Assembly: GCA_010093605.1 (NCBI GenBank)
Contig: MU004188.1
Coordinates: 1,126,341 to 1,190,340 of the forward strand
Direction: 5' to 3'
DNA: 64,000 bases
Source of the DNA: Lophium mytilinum
Taxonomy: Eukaryota; Ascomycota; Dothideomycetes; Mytilinidiales; Mytilinidiaceae
The position numbers and the translations under genes were made by a program. The notes beneath the pieces were generated by a model, which worked only from the letters and a program-made list of their open reading frames with translations, ran no database searches and was not told where the DNA came from. Of this stretch, positions 20,718 to 32,589 are shown piece by piece (within the stretch, counting starts at the first letter, position 1; each line of letters opens with the position of its first letter).

Positions 20718-22231
20718 TCAAATTCCATCAGGTAGTTCTAGCCCGATCTCGCGTATCGGCCACTCGATGCAGCTTCGACTGTCTTTACCCAACAATGAGG
20801 CTGCAGTGGCTACGAAATTCGACGCCACACCTTCCAAGAACCAAAGGTCGCTAATTCTGTGGAGTAGAACTGCCCAGTGGGCAATAATAACAAAAGCGTG
20901 GGGGTTGTTCTGCTCTACCAACGCCATAAACTCCAAGGACAGACCAACAGGCCATTTGAAGATTGCGCCCCTATCCTTCAGTGTACCTAACCCCGCGTCA
21001 TCAGCGCCACGCTTGTACGGGTATGTTATAACGCCCACCGCGGTGGGATCATCTGTGAGTTGGGCGACTAGAGCATACGTATCGCGGAGGTCCTGCAATG
21101 CAGTCCCTAATACGCCATGTTCGTTCTTATATGGTTGTCCCGGGATCATCCATAACTCTTCCAGATCGTGCAGTCGATGGTCTTCTTCGAAGTGTCGCGG
21201 GCTTCTTAAAGTTCGGTCCGTGGGCCACCAATTTCGCTCAGCTATGTCTGCTAGCGGTCCTTTTGAGATCCAGCTCCAACTTGGACTGAGAATCGCCCTT
21301 GCTCCTCCACGCATATTCATAAGGAGTCCAAGTGACACGGTTCTTAGCTGAGCTGCGACCCATAGCATATCAACATCTTTTAGATTAGCTAATGACAAGA
21401 GCGCCGCGGACTCGTCGCGGAACGCTCGGAATTGGAATATGATGGTTAAAATGGAGCAGGCGAACAGGGCATTGCAGTTCTCGGCCGTGATGTTGAATAG
21501 CTGGTTGCGGTACTTCGATAGGGAAAGGTCCATTTGGCGGGCAGCGATGTTGGCGAAGGCCTTCTTTGATTCGACTTCCTCATGAAGCTCAGAGAGGTGA
21601 AGAGAGGTGGCGGCAATGATTCCATGGATTAAGTACGGGTTTGCCACAGCGATCTGAGGAATGGCAACTTGCCATACTTCTTGCGTAGGATTGTGAGTCG
21701 CTAAGGTAGAACTGGTCCTGGTCAAGAAATGATGAATTAACTCCTTGCCCGTGGACTGGAAGAATGCCGGAGAGTCGCTGAAGCAGCGTTCGAAAGAAGC
21801 AGTAAGAGACGACAATGTCGATATCGTAGGAGTCGGGCTTGGAGAACATTGGCGGAAAACAAAAACGCGGCGAGCTACTGCTTCAGAGGGAGGTACAGGC
21901 GTGGGGGATGAACTGCTTGAAAGCCGCGAGGAGGGAACAAGGGTCAATAAGCTGCACGTAAGGTTCTTCTTAGTGCAGTTGTGGCACTCGGGAGTGTGTT
22001 CATCGCACTGGGTCGCCGTTAGCATGCTCTCCCCGCAAAGCCGCAAAGTGGGACCTGTCCGAGAACTGGACTATAAGGAGCTATTTTTGGCAACAGATTG
22101 AGATGCTCAGATTGGCTGAGGGTCGGTTGGAGATTAGATCCGACTTTGAATTGGTGGCTTACCTTGATACGCCGTTTTTTGCACGAGGTGCACCCTCTCC
22201 TTGTCTTGTGGTGCGGCCGGCGGGGTGGCAT
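20718..22231 (-). CDS. Zn2Cys6 transcription factor, Upc2-like layout
   Basis: Exons 22231-22163 and 22007-20718 give 452 residues. The splice falls inside the zinc cluster and rebuilds a perfect motif: GCTSCKKRRIK from exon 1 and CDEHTPECHNCTKKNLTC from exon 2, with spacing C-x2-C-x6-C-x6-C-x2-C-x6-C. This in-frame fit is strong evidence for the 155-nt intron. The rest is a mostly helical regulatory region with HHFLTRTSSTL and NPYLIHGIIAATSLHLSEL, as in the Fungal_trans_2 type found in sterol-uptake regulators of the Upc2 class. Target genes cannot be read from sequence. The gene is divergent from the RTA1-family gene, and the two share a 779-bp promoter region. Confidence 0.9.
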
Positions 22232-23010
22232 GAGAGAGAAGGCCTATCGCTGTGCTACAGGGCAGAACCGGAGAAACGATTTTACGAAGCAGTCGGCTTT
22301 GCTAGAGTGTGGGCGTGGACGGGCAAAGGAAGCATAGGAGGCAATGATGGATGCTGGGAATATTGCTTCGTAAGTGGCACGGGTAGGGCTGCTCAGCCTC
22401 GCCGGCACACTGGGGTTCAAACGAGGTACGGGAGGAGTGTCGTCGGCAGAAGCTGAGTAGCCAATCGCTGGCTGTCCTATACGCGAGCAATCACAGCGCG
22501 GCCGGAACGATGGATTTGTGGGGACGGGCGGCTCAACACCATGACTAGCGCTCCCCCTTTCCACTGCGCCTTCGACCAAAACTTCATCCGGCAGACGTTG
22601 CGACCACGTGACTGGGTCTGAGGCCTGGCGCCATATCCTGGGCCAATGCCCTGTGCTTCTGTACGTAGGAGCCGCCTTGAAACAGTCGGCCTCGCGTCGT
22701 CTTCATGGGTGCGTTGTGCGTCTTCGTCCGGCCTCGCTTATCGGACTGTGTATATATTGCAAGGCTCGGACTTTAAAGTCAGCACTCATTCCTCTTCACT
22801 CGTCGGCCTTCACTCGTCTATCTCTCTCCGACCACCGAAACACTATTTAATTCTTCTACTAGTTCTTGCGTAGCTACTCACATTCGTCTAGATTGAACCT
22901 TTCCCCTTTATCTCTGCTAGAACGACTTTGCCCATTTTAATCTGTTTCCATCACTTCCAAATAAACATCATCTCGACCTCTGCTACGACCCACTCATCTA
23001 CATCGCAAAC
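22232..23010. promoter_or_regulatory. Shared promoter region of divergent Zn2Cys6 and RTA1-family genes
   Basis: Both start codons face away from this 779-bp stretch. A TATA-like tgtatatatt lies at about 22749, some 260 bases before the RTA1 start. The RTA1 leader downstream of it is strongly C/T-rich. No palindromic CGG-type site stood out by eye. Confidence 0.55.
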
Positions 23011-24080
23011 ATGGTGGGAAAGCACGGAGGCACAGACGACTTCCAGCTGTACCGCTACAAACCCAGTCTCCCAGCCGCTGTTATTTTCATAGTCCTCTTT
23101 GCGGTCACTACATTCTTCGTGAGTACATCATCCACGCTTTGGACACATATAAAGACTGTTTCAAGCTAACAAAAATCAAGCATGTCTTTCAATGTTGGAA
23201 ACATCGTTCCCTCTTCATGATAGCCCTCATAGTAGGAGGTACCTGTAAGCCTTAACCTCGTTCACCCCAAATGCCCTAATCACCAACTGAACGCGCTTCA
23301 GTTGAATTCGTGGGCTACGCAGGCCGTGCCGTGTCCGCCCACAACACCCAAAGTCTAAACCCCTACATCATACAAACCATCCTCATCCTGCTCGGCCCCT
23401 CCCTCTTCGCCGCGACCATCTACATGATCCTGGGCCGCCTCATCCGCCGCGTCGACGGCGAGAAATACTCCCCCATCCGCGCCACCTGGCTCACCAAGAT
23501 CTTTGTCCTCGGCGACGTGCTCTCCTTCCTCCTCCAAGGCGGCGGCGCCGGCATCATGTCCGGCGCGAACAAAGGCGACGCGAAAAACGCCCAGAGCAAG
23601 ATCGACCTCGGCCAGAAAGTCATCATCGTCGGCCTGGTGCTGCAAGTCCTCTTCTTCGGCACCTTCGGCATCGTCGCCGGCGTCTTTCACATGCGCGCGC
23701 GCAAGGTGGCGCATATTCAGGCGCTTACGGTGCCCTGGGAGCGCTGCATGCATGTGCTGTATGCGACTAGTGTTTTGATCTTCATCCGATCTATTTTCAG
23801 GGTCATTGAGTATGCGCAGGGGAATAAAGGGTATCTCATCAGTCATGAGATATTCCTGTACATCTTCGACAGCATGCTCATGCTGGGTGTCATGGTGATT
23901 CTGAACGTGTCGCATCCGGGCGAGCTCTTGGATCAGAGGAAGAGGGAGAACCCGCACCATTTGCTGGAAGAAAGGGATGTCTCTAGGGATCCTCCTGCGT
24001 ATCAAGGGAACGACACGGGCTACCCTCCGGCATCTAATATGCCTTATGTTGAAGGCCCTAAAGCAACAACCTACAGATGA
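23011..24080 (+). CDS. RTA1-family lipid-translocating / resistance membrane protein
   Basis: Exons 23011-23118, 23181-23244 and 23302-24080 give 316 residues. The joined text reads LYRYKPSLPAAVIF, then GGTFEFVGYAGR, the classic RTA1 pattern, followed by LGPSLFAATIYMILGR, FVLGDVLSFLLQGGGAG and further helices, about seven in all. RTA1-family proteins (yeast Rta1, Rsb1) are seven-helix membrane proteins tied to resistance to aminocholesterol or release of sphingoid bases; the role here is inferred from family only. The C-terminus is a hydrophilic tail with DPPAYQGN. Codon use in the first part of exon 3 is unusually C-ending compared with the later part, probably expression-related. Confidence 0.92.
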
Positions 24081-24602
24081 GGGAAGCATGGTGTTGAATC
24101 AGAGGGGAATGGCGTTTAGGGCTGCTGGAGTATCGGAGTTGATTATAACATAATAATTAGAATAGACGTATTTGAGTCCGTTTGTATAGGCGTATAGGAA
24201 ATAGACTCGAATATCATCCGAGCAATACTACGGTTCATCCTCACTGTACCACGCGCCTACCAATAACTCAAGCAATCTCCGGATTATGACCTGCCCTTTA
24301 CTTTGAACTGAAATATATCATGCACGGACAGATGCTGCGTTCTCATTGAATGAATATGGCCAGGTAGGGTGAGGGTGATGTTCATTTTATATTCGAACGT
24401 ACCCTATATATACCCTCCGTCTGTACTATGCAAATGCAGCTTCCAGGCTCAAAGTCCACAGAATCAACCTAGATGGTCCTATGTGCAGGCTACCAGCCTC
24501 CTATGCCACGCGATGCATCCGCCCCAATACCAAACCCGTGAACGCCATCAAATGCCAAAAAGCCCAGCCGCTCGCCATGCTATTCATTCCGAAGCCCAGT
24601 CA
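24081..24602. other. Intergenic gap between converging RTA1 and SLD3 genes
   Basis: Holds the 3' flanks of two converging genes. No gene or notable repeat seen. Confidence 0.6.
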
Positions 24603-27465
24603 TTATAAGTCATCATCATCATCCCATCCCAAAACATCATATATCGACTTCTCCTTATCTTCAACCATGCCAGCCACCCGGCCACTACCTCCCAGTGGCG
24701 ACATTATCGGGACTGTCTCATCAAAAGTTTCCACAGCACTCTCCAACGTTGGTTTTCTCACGGGCGTACTGAAAACAATCGCCTCTGGTCTCGAAACATT
24801 CAGCCCATTCGCCCCAGACGGTTTGAGTGGGGTGGAAAATATTGCAGCCGGCTCTGAGCTCTCGGTCTCGATTTCCTTTCTCCGCATCTTCGGTTTAGAC
24901 GGCGTGTGTGGGATAACACCGTTCGCTGCACTCTTTTTCTCGAAAATAGGCGCAGGGAGCCTGAATTCTGGTGGGCCTTTCTGTGCTTGTGGCCCGGTGT
25001 TGAAGAAAGATAGAGACTTCCTGTCTAGCCCCCTCGATGGTGTTTCAGCGATCCCAAGACTCGTACCAGGAGCGGTACGTTGAATCTCAGTCCCTGGGAT
25101 GACGGAACCCGAAGGGCGAACGGCGGAGGATGGAATGCAAGAGGTCGACGAGCTTTGTGGCAGATCATCAAACCCACTGCCCCTGAATGGTGTCTGGGCG
25201 ACGTCTTTCGTTTTCCGAGAACGTCGAGGTGTCGCGGTTACTTGGACGTTCTGTAGGATCTTTCTAGTAGGATTTGCAGGCTTCCTCGATCGGTTGGCAG
25301 GTCCTAGGCCCCTCTTTTCCGCATCCTCCACGTATTCGCCAACCGCCAAACCACGTTGCGGCTTCTTCAACGTCGAAATCGCATCCTTGAGTTCCTCTTC
25401 CACCCTCTTTTGCCGACTAATCCTAGCTAATGCCGTCGCTGACTTCGTCGTGAGGTCAACTTCGCGCTTGCTCAAACGATTGAACTGCGATAGGGCTTGA
25501 CGATTCGACGCTGTTGAGGGACTGCGCTGGAAGGGTATAGCAGAGAGAGGGACCTCACTTGCTTCGCGTTTAAGACCTGGCAAGAGTGCGGAGTCCGTGG
25601 CTGAGCGGTGGAGGCTCGGTGTTGGCCGATGCGCGGGCTGCATAGAGGTATCTGTCGCGACCCTGCCGAGGGTTCGTCGTTTCTTTGGGTCTGACTCGCT
25701 CGGCTCACCAGACTTTCGAGACGTCGTAGGTGGTTTAATGGATTTCCTCTTTGCAGGTGAAGCAGCAACGGGCCCACCGAGTCTTTTGTTGATAGATACA
25801 GCTTGTTCTGGAAGTCTGCTCATGTAGCTGTGTTTATGTAAGCATCGAGTAGAGCATCTCGACCAGGGCGACTTACAATGGTACTATTACTTCTACACAG
25901 AAGCTCCGAAGCCGATCGCCATTTGCCGACTTGCTAAAATTAGCATCCAACGCGTCTCCAGATTTAGATCCTTTGGCTTGATATGACACGTCCTCATCTT
26001 GCTCCACAGACTGCCAAATGCACAACTTGTCCAGAAGGAGGTCAATTAGAAGCTTGATATCCTGGACTTTCTTTTGCCTCTTTTTCTTCGGCTTTGCCTG
26101 AGACTCCTGCTGGGTTTCGGTTTCGCCATCGACTACCTCATCGTTCACTGGAGGTTCCTTGTACGCGGGCAATGCTTCCAATGCGAGGATCTCCAACATC
26201 AAAATCAACTGTGCAAGCGTCTCCCGGATTCGAAGGTCTCCGACTCGCTTCTTTAGGCGCTGGTCCAATGTTTCTTCTCCATATCTAGGCGGACTCGATA
26301 TGTCCGAAATCCACCATTTTTTGACATAGTCGTCTTCTCGCGGATACATCCCATCTCTACCAAGTCTCATCTTCTTTGCTTTGCCCTTCCTAGATTTTGT
26401 GGGGCTATTCTCATCATCTGAGAAGGATCCTGGCGGTATTGATTTGACCACTTCTGGAAGCTTTTCTCGATATTTCTTTTCCATGGCGGAATGATTGAGG
26501 ATGCTAGATCGTAGAAAAGCCGTGAATTCGTATATTGTAAAGGAAGAGGCCTCCGCAGAGGTAACAGCAGCACGGGCTCGCGACATCGGACCTTTTGCAA
26601 AATATGCCAAAGACGTCTTCGATAAATACAGCGCGTCCAGATATTGTGCAACTAGGTTCTCGCAAATTTGCTGTGCAGATAGCAGCTCCTCCGGTGCTAT
26701 GTCGTCCATGGTGGCATCCTGCGCAGCTTCCTGGATTCTAGGATCATTGATCGTACGTTCTGGTTGTGCGGCCTCAACGGTCGAGGGCGTGGGACGTAGC
26801 ATGGACATACGGAGCCGTTTTGGAGCCCTTTCTTCCGACACCGCTTCTACGTGTCTTTCAATAGCGGCAGCGTGCCACCATTCTTCCCCACTATGAGCAT
26901 TACCGACCTGCCGCCGCGTCGATGATATGATGTTCTTGTTCGAATCCCACGCGTCTGATACATCCTTCTCTTTCAGCCAGGCAGCCAATTTGCACAGTCC
27001 GTACACGCCCTTCTGGACGCGCTCCACAGCGTACAAAGCCTTGTCGGCCTCATTCCGAGTGATGAGGATTTTTGGCGCTTCTGGTTCCTCATCCGCCTCG
27101 ACATAGTCTCGTTCGAGGGCACCAATGTGAGAAGAGAACAGTCGATTCGACGGATTGGCAGTTACTGAAGTGTCGAGATAGGTGAGGGGTAAATGAGATC
27201 GTGAAATTAGGTGGAGGGGTGTGAAGGTAGTAGGTTTGTCGTAAATCGATTCAGGATACGGCTGGGTTGAAAGTCAGCGGAGGCATGAAACAGTACAGGA
27301 TCTCTGTAAAAGGCTCACCCGTATTACAAATGGTCTTAAAGCCGATTGTACGCCAGTAGTACTATCTCTTTTCCTCTTCTTCGAAGTTTCTACAGTTGAT
27401 TGACTAGCGCGTCGTGAAGACAATCCCGGGGCATTCGAGGGTATTTCAGGCCGAGCGTGCAACAT
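24603..27465 (-). CDS. SLD3: DNA replication initiation regulator Sld3 (Treslin/TICRR family)
   Basis: Exons 27465-27319, 27261-25877 and 25827-24603 give 918 residues. Sld3 recruits Cdc45 to the loaded MCM helicase and, once phosphorylated by CDK, binds Dpb11 (family knowledge). The middle exon carries the Cdc45-binding Sld3-Treslin domain, recognisable by YVKKWWISDI, ETLDQRLKKRV and IRETLAQLILMLEILAL. The C-terminal exon is basic and disordered, with several SP/TP sites (VAASPAKRK, QRSPSTAS, IPHTPSKPK, IFSTPLKPS, IMSPLGG) that fit CDK control. It ends with an acidic DVLGWDDDDDL. An earlier stop would end the middle exon at VEVIVPL if the last intron were kept, so retention would truncate the regulatory tail. 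Confidence 0.88.
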
Positions 27466-27812
27466 AGTAAACTTGCATGCAACAGATACGGAAACTGCAT
27501 GTGGTCATGGCTGTAAAAAGGTTGGTGGTGGGTGAAAGTGCGGTTGGAGTAGACGTGTTTCGACGCGTTCCAAGTTGAAGAAAGCTCCGAGGTCCCACCG
27601 CGAATGTCATCGCCAAGCACTTTCAACATTCACAATTCATCAGGTGCTCATGTCAGGGTCTATATTTACCACATCAAATGTCAGGCGAATTCAAGCTCAG
27701 ACAAACCTCAATTAGCTACTTGTACAGGCTTAATAGTGAACCCAATTCGAGGGGCGCTGCTTTGCTATTCTTACAAGGTATCCTAATACACGCACATCCG
27801 TCGAGCCACCTT
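27466..27812. other. Short gap between SLD3 promoter and stomatin-like gene 3' end
   Basis: 347 bases; contains the SLD3 promoter. Nothing else seen. Confidence 0.6.
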
Positions 27813-29159
27813 TTACCGTTTTGCCGTCGTCTTGTCGAAGCTTTCCAAGACAGACCTCGAAATGTCGTCCGTGTGTGTCTGGACATCCTCCAGCTGGTCT
27901 TCCAATTCTTGTATCCTGCGAGCGGCCGGCGACTGGTTACCACCCACCGTTTTCGCATTCACTGCTTTCGCCTGCGCGCCACTGACATTCCCATAAACCG
28001 CCATAGCACTTGCAATCATCCCACCAATATCCCCCATGTTGCCTGGAACAATGATAGACGTTCCCTCCTTCGCCAACTTGCCGAAAGCGTCGACGTATTT
28101 CTCTGCCACGCTCAAGCTGACTGCTCCTTGTGCGGCCTCTTTGCCCTGTGCAATGGACTTGCCTACCGCATCAATACCAGCTGCAGTCGCCGTAGCCTTG
28201 ACAAGGATTGCCTCCGCCTCACCATTCGCCATGTTTATCTGCTCCGCCTTGAGCGCCTCGGACGCCAAAATGACGCTCTGCTTGCGACCTTCAGCGATAT
28301 TGATAGCACTCTGCCTTTGACCTTCCGACTCGAGAATCTCAGCACGCTTGCTGCGCTCAGCAGTGACTTGTCGATGCATGGCTTCGACGACGGGAGCGGG
28401 CGCATGGATGTCTCGGATTTCGTAGCGCAGGCAGGTAACACCCCAGTCCTGGGCAGCCTCGTTGATGGCAGCGGTGATGTTCGTGTTTAAGTTCGCGCGC
28501 TCCTTGAGAACGTGGTCCAGGGAAAGTCGGCCAATTTCGGAGCGCATCGTGGTTTGGGCGAGCTGGGAGATGGCGTATTCGGCATCTTCTACTCCGTAGC
28601 TACGTTGTACTGGTTAGAGCTAGATTTCTACCAAATGACAACTTGTATTCACGTACCTAGCTTTATACGCATCGAAAACCCGCGTATATAACACTCCATC
28701 AAGCTCCAGAGTTACGTTGTCCGCAGTAATGGCACTCTGACTGGGAATCTCGATAGCTGCCTCCTTCAAGCTCTTCACATATGCTATCCGGTCCAGAAAC
28801 GGGTACAAGATAGCAAGACCAGGCTCCAGTATCCGGTTGAACTTCCCCATACGTTCCACAATCCATGCTGTTTGTTGCGGTACGAAGCGGATGATTGTGT
28901 TTGCTGGAAGGCTTTGGCGCTGGAAATAAGAGGTCGGAGAGCTGGGACCGCCTATGCCGCCAGCGAGGGAGAAGAGGCCACTGCCGGGTCCTTGGGCAGA
29001 GCTCGATGGTGTTTGGGAGAAGTGACGAATGGGGTGGCGGGAGCTGTTCAAGGCGGAGAGGGCAGCGATGGTCGACGTCCGCGGTGATAATATGCGACTG
29101 TGAGATGACCTCAAAGCGGCTGGCATGGCCGAGTTGACGAAGCGCGCGTTCAGCGCCAT
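27813..29159 (-). CDS. Mitochondrial stomatin-like protein (SLP-2 type, SPFH domain)
   Basis: Exons 29159-28657 and 28599-27813 give 429 residues. The N-terminus is Arg/Ser-rich without acids up to about residue 50 (ends SRHPIRHFSQ), a likely mitochondrial import signal. The SPFH core follows: IIRFVPQQTAWIVERMGKF, LEPGLAILYPFLDRIAYV, VTLELDGVLYTRV, then across the splice AYKASYGVEDAEYAISQLAQTTMRSEIG. Next come RYEIRDIHAP and the Ala/Glu-rich helix. SLP-2 proteins oligomerise at the inner membrane, bind cardiolipin and prohibitins and support respiratory complexes (family knowledge). Domain order and length match fungal homologues. Confidence 0.93.
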
Positions 29160-29477
29160 TGTGGGGGAGCTGTGTGATGCGGGTGGCGGGTAAAAGTGTC
29201 TTGATGATGGTTGGTGTTCCCCATCTACTAATATCTTTGCGATCGCCGGATAGCTCTATCACGTGATTATAGTCAGCAGTTGCAAACTAGGACGAACTCG
29301 GAAATAGGTATATTCAAGACTTTGTTGGAGAGCAATTTACTCTGATTCTATCAGGCCGGATCTTGGATCATGAACTCTTGAACGGTTGCTTCATTGGAGA
29401 GCTTCAAGATTCAGTGTAAAGTGCTTCACAGTTGCGGCTCCGGTCTGTGTGTATAAAGACCTTGTCGGCGATCCAGG

Positions 29478-29705
29478 CACGCTGGGCATGAAAAAAGTGG
29501 CACCCTCATCAATATATGTCTTTTGCGGTCGTGTGTACACCTGTCTGCCAGCGCTTGGAGTGCTTCAACAAGTTTTTTGATATCTTAAAGCTAAGTTTAC
29601 TTGTCCCATTCGCATTTCCATAAATGCATCAAAGTACCACAAGCAGCGGCAGAGCAGTACAAAGGCAGAATAGAGTGCCATCTTCTTCCTTACCGCGCCA
29701 AGCCT
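29478..29705. mobile_element. MITE-like element, degraded copy A
   Basis: The left end (29478-29503, cacgctgggcatg then aaaaaagtggcac) differs at only two of 26 positions from the reverse complement of the right terminus of the element at 39327-39730. Its right part (about 29616-29690), read in reverse complement, resembles the left 70-80 bases of that other element: tggcactctattctgc here and tggcactttattctgc there, then tgatgcattt versus taatgcattt. So the copy has inverted terminal regions of about 80 bp around a short middle and no coding capacity. The exact right end is uncertain because the outermost bases have diverged. Confidence 0.6.
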
Positions 29706-29799
29706 GTACCCGAGCGTCGTATTGTGATGATTGTGCCGCGAGCAGCATGCTAGCATGATGCTGAAATAATCTCGGTAAGTATATCTTACAGGGCATTGT

Positions 29800-30300
29800 A
29801 GCATAACCCTATTTTAGAAGGATCATATTTAAGGCTAATACTATTTTACACCTGCTATAGTATTATACTATTATTATTACAAGATAATTCTATTATAAGC
29901 AGGTGTTCCGTAAGAAAACAATGTTCGCGGTAAAATCATATATAGCCCTAAAACCATATTCTACGCCATTATTTTCTAGGCGTCCTCGGGTACCCCTCTT
30001 TGGCTCCCTCGGTAATACAATATTATTTGCAATACCAACGCTTTTAGGCTAATTCTCTCTTAATAATTAGTCTTTACAAAATTTCACCCTAGGCTAGCCT
30101 ATTGCGCATTACTGTAGGCGGGCTGTTGGCGTACTATAGCTAGGTAGGGACCCGGGTGCCGAATAAGACATTTACTTATGTAAGGTGAATATTACAAGCT
30201 TACGTAAGCAAGGCAGAACAGCGTGTTCGGAAGGAAATAATGTTCGCCTGCAAAATAATGTTCAGCGCAACAGGATGTTAGGCCAGCAAAACTATCTTTC
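29800..30300. repeat. AT-rich, RIP-like relic block
   Basis: Markedly AT-rich with dense TA steps (tatagtattatactattatt). It contains two related segments, gtgttccgtaagaaaacaat with gttcgcgg at about 29903 and gtgttcggaaggaaataat with gttcgcctg at about 30221. Together with the TA richness this suggests an old repeat altered by repeat-induced point mutation. No coding sequence remains. Confidence 0.55.
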
Positions 30301-30706
30301 TACAACATATGCTGTTTATGACATTGCTAGTAAAGGTAATTAAAGCCGAATGTATTTTCTATCTTGAAATCATTCCCACATTATCACAGCATCGTGCTCG
30401 CCTACCGGCTTGGCGCGGTAAGGTTCATGCCCTGCGTGCCAGTCAACCCGGTGTATATAATTCGCCGTGCGCCGTCCTCACAACACAACTTTCACAACAA
30501 GCTTCACTCCCTCTTGGAAATTGACATGTAGCTAGTCTTCAAACCTCCTGTTATGATGAGGTGGTATTTGTGACGGTCTAATCCGATTGGCTACTTACAA
30601 TGTAACATGCAGGGCTCGAAGCAAAGTCAACCTGATCTAGGCACGACTACGGCCAGCTTCAAAGCCCGACTTAGCACCACAGCTCTGATACAGTCTACAA
30701 ACTCGT

Positions 30707-31032
30707 AATGGTGCGTACACAGTGAGGATTCCGTTTGGACTGCCCTTCCCTTTCGTACTGGGGCAATTGTCCGCAATCTCGCAATGGTGCATTGCGAGGA
30801 GCCCGTTTGGGCCCTTTTCGTACCGGTAGATTCTTAGCAATGGTACGAATCATGCATTTCTCGTAATGTCTAACATGTATATTTGTTCCCTATGTGTCAA
30901 CTTTTTACTAGTACAATTTTTAGAATGGTACGCGCTCGTAATGGTCCCTAATACAAGTTTCTTTATAATGGTACGCACCTCGGAATGGTATGGATATCGC
31001 ACCAATCCCTATGGCGACAACTTTGTAATGGT
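30707..31032. repeat. Cluster of eight AATGGT motifs
   Basis: AATGGT occurs at 30707, 30783, 30839, 30924, 30940, 30967, 30984 and 31027 on the + strand, several extended as cgtaatggt or aatggtacg. Spacing is irregular. The cluster ends about 205 bases before the start codon of the PRISE-like gene. Confidence 0.7.
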
Positions 31033-31238
31033 AAGCATCTCGTACTATCTCCCATTACGCCAAATTAGGGTGAGGCGGTCCTCAGCTTCCGGCTTAACAA
31101 GCTGAGTTTGTAATCTTACATCAATCAGCTTCAAAATTGGGAACCCCGAATCCCGAAACGGTATATTTCCTTAAAAGAAACAGCGGGTGAACATATATCT
31201 CATATCTAACTTCATATTTAACATCTTAATACTCTAGA

Positions 31239-32589
31239 ATGTCATCTCCCAAGCTATCAGCTCTCGTGTTTGGAGCGTCCGGTATCACCGGATGGGCCAT
31301 TACTCGTACCGCTCTCGAATATCCCACTCCGACAACATTTTCTCGAGTCATTGGACTCACGAATCGGCCACTTAGTCTTGAGGACTCTCAGCTTCCCGCA
31401 GATCCGCGTCTGTCATTGACTAGCGGCGTAAATTTGTCGGGCGACGTTGAGGCTATCGTCAAGGCTCTTGCAGATGTCAAGGGTATCGAGGAAATCACCC
31501 ACGTTTATTTCAGTGGTAAGTCTAATAAGACACTTTCATTTTGGAATACCACTTAGCTGACTTTGTATTAGCTTATGTGCATAAAGGTTGGGGAGACAGC
31601 GAAGAAGCAACCGCGAATGTGGAGATTCTCCTAAACTCACTCAAAGCTGTCGAACGCCTTTGCCCAAATCTGCAGTTTGTAACGTGGGCATCAGGAGGAA
31701 AGTGGTACGGACACGGCCATTTCCAAACCGTCAAACCAAAAGCTCCGTTCAGAGAAAGCGATCCGAGAGTGCCACCGCCTATTGGCGATGAAATTTTCTA
31801 CTACAACCAATATGATGCCATCACAGCTTTCGCCAAAGGTAAGAAGTGGGATTTTGCAGATATCAGACCGGACGCAGTAGTAAGCACTCGCTTTCTTTTA
31901 TCCACAATGGAGACCAGTAAAGCTTAGCTTGTGACAGATCGGGTTCGTACCTAACAACAACCCCATGAACCTCGCTCAGCCAATAGGCCTCTATCTCTCC
32001 CTTTGGTCGACTCTCAATCCCGGAAAGCCAGTCCCCTTCCCTGGCACTGTCGGAGCATACAGCGGACCCCACAGTCTGCATACAAGTTGCTTTCAAGATC
32101 AAGCCGCAAAATTGCATATTTTCGCGTCTTTGCACCCTGAGAAAACCGCTGGTGGCTCCTTCAATATTGCTGATGCCGATGTCGGTGGTAAGTGGGAAGA
32201 TGTATGGCCGGGGCTCTGCGCATACTTTGGGCTCCAGGCTTCAGGACCTGTGGAGGGCGTCGTATCAGGAGAGGAGTGGGTGAAGGGGCATCAAGATGAG
32301 TGGAATGGGTGGGAGGAGAGTCATGGGTTAAAGGAGGGCGTCTTAGAAGGAACGATTTGGGGGATTATGACTTTTGTGGTGTAAGTTTTTGTGGCTCTTA
32401 GGTGGACTCGACGATTCTATTGCTGACTTTTGCTCTAGTGGTGAGTATTCTGAGTGGGATCGCAGTTTTGACATTAGTCTGGCTAGAGAGATTGGCTTTA
32501 CTGAGTCGATCGATCATGTTGAGGGGTATCGCCGAACTTTCGATAGGATGATCAAAGCGAATATGATGCCACCTGTGAAATGCATATAG
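31239..32589 (+). CDS. PRISE-like short-chain reductase (progesterone 5-beta-reductase / iridoid synthase type)
   Basis: Exons 31239-31515, 31572-31879, 31938-32380 and 32439-32589 give 392 residues. The N-terminus carries the NAD(P)-binding VFGASGITGWAI. Next come a YFSAYVHKGW segment after the first splice, the strand FVTWASGGKWYG, and DEIFYYNQYDAI, which fits the PRISE active-site tyrosine region rather than the usual YxxxK. IRPDAVIGFVPNN and NIADADVGGKWEDVWP are typical of fungal members of this family. These enzymes reduce enones or 1,4-enals with NADPH; the fungal substrate is unknown. The last exon is needed: without splicing, translation would end at IMTFVV. Confidence 0.88.

Larger units (their letters stand above)
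29160..31238. other. Relic-rich intergenic gap
   Basis: 2.1 kb with no gene. It contains a small terminal-inverted-repeat element (29478-29705), an AT-rich block (about 29800-30300) and a cluster of AATGGT motifs (30707-31032), each listed separately. The right end is the promoter of the PRISE-like gene. Confidence 0.65.

Noticed and set aside
23355-24089. 244-codon frame antisense to the RTA1-family gene
   Set aside because: His/Asp/Glu-rich mirror of the membrane protein codons; the sense strand has splice-confirmed homology.
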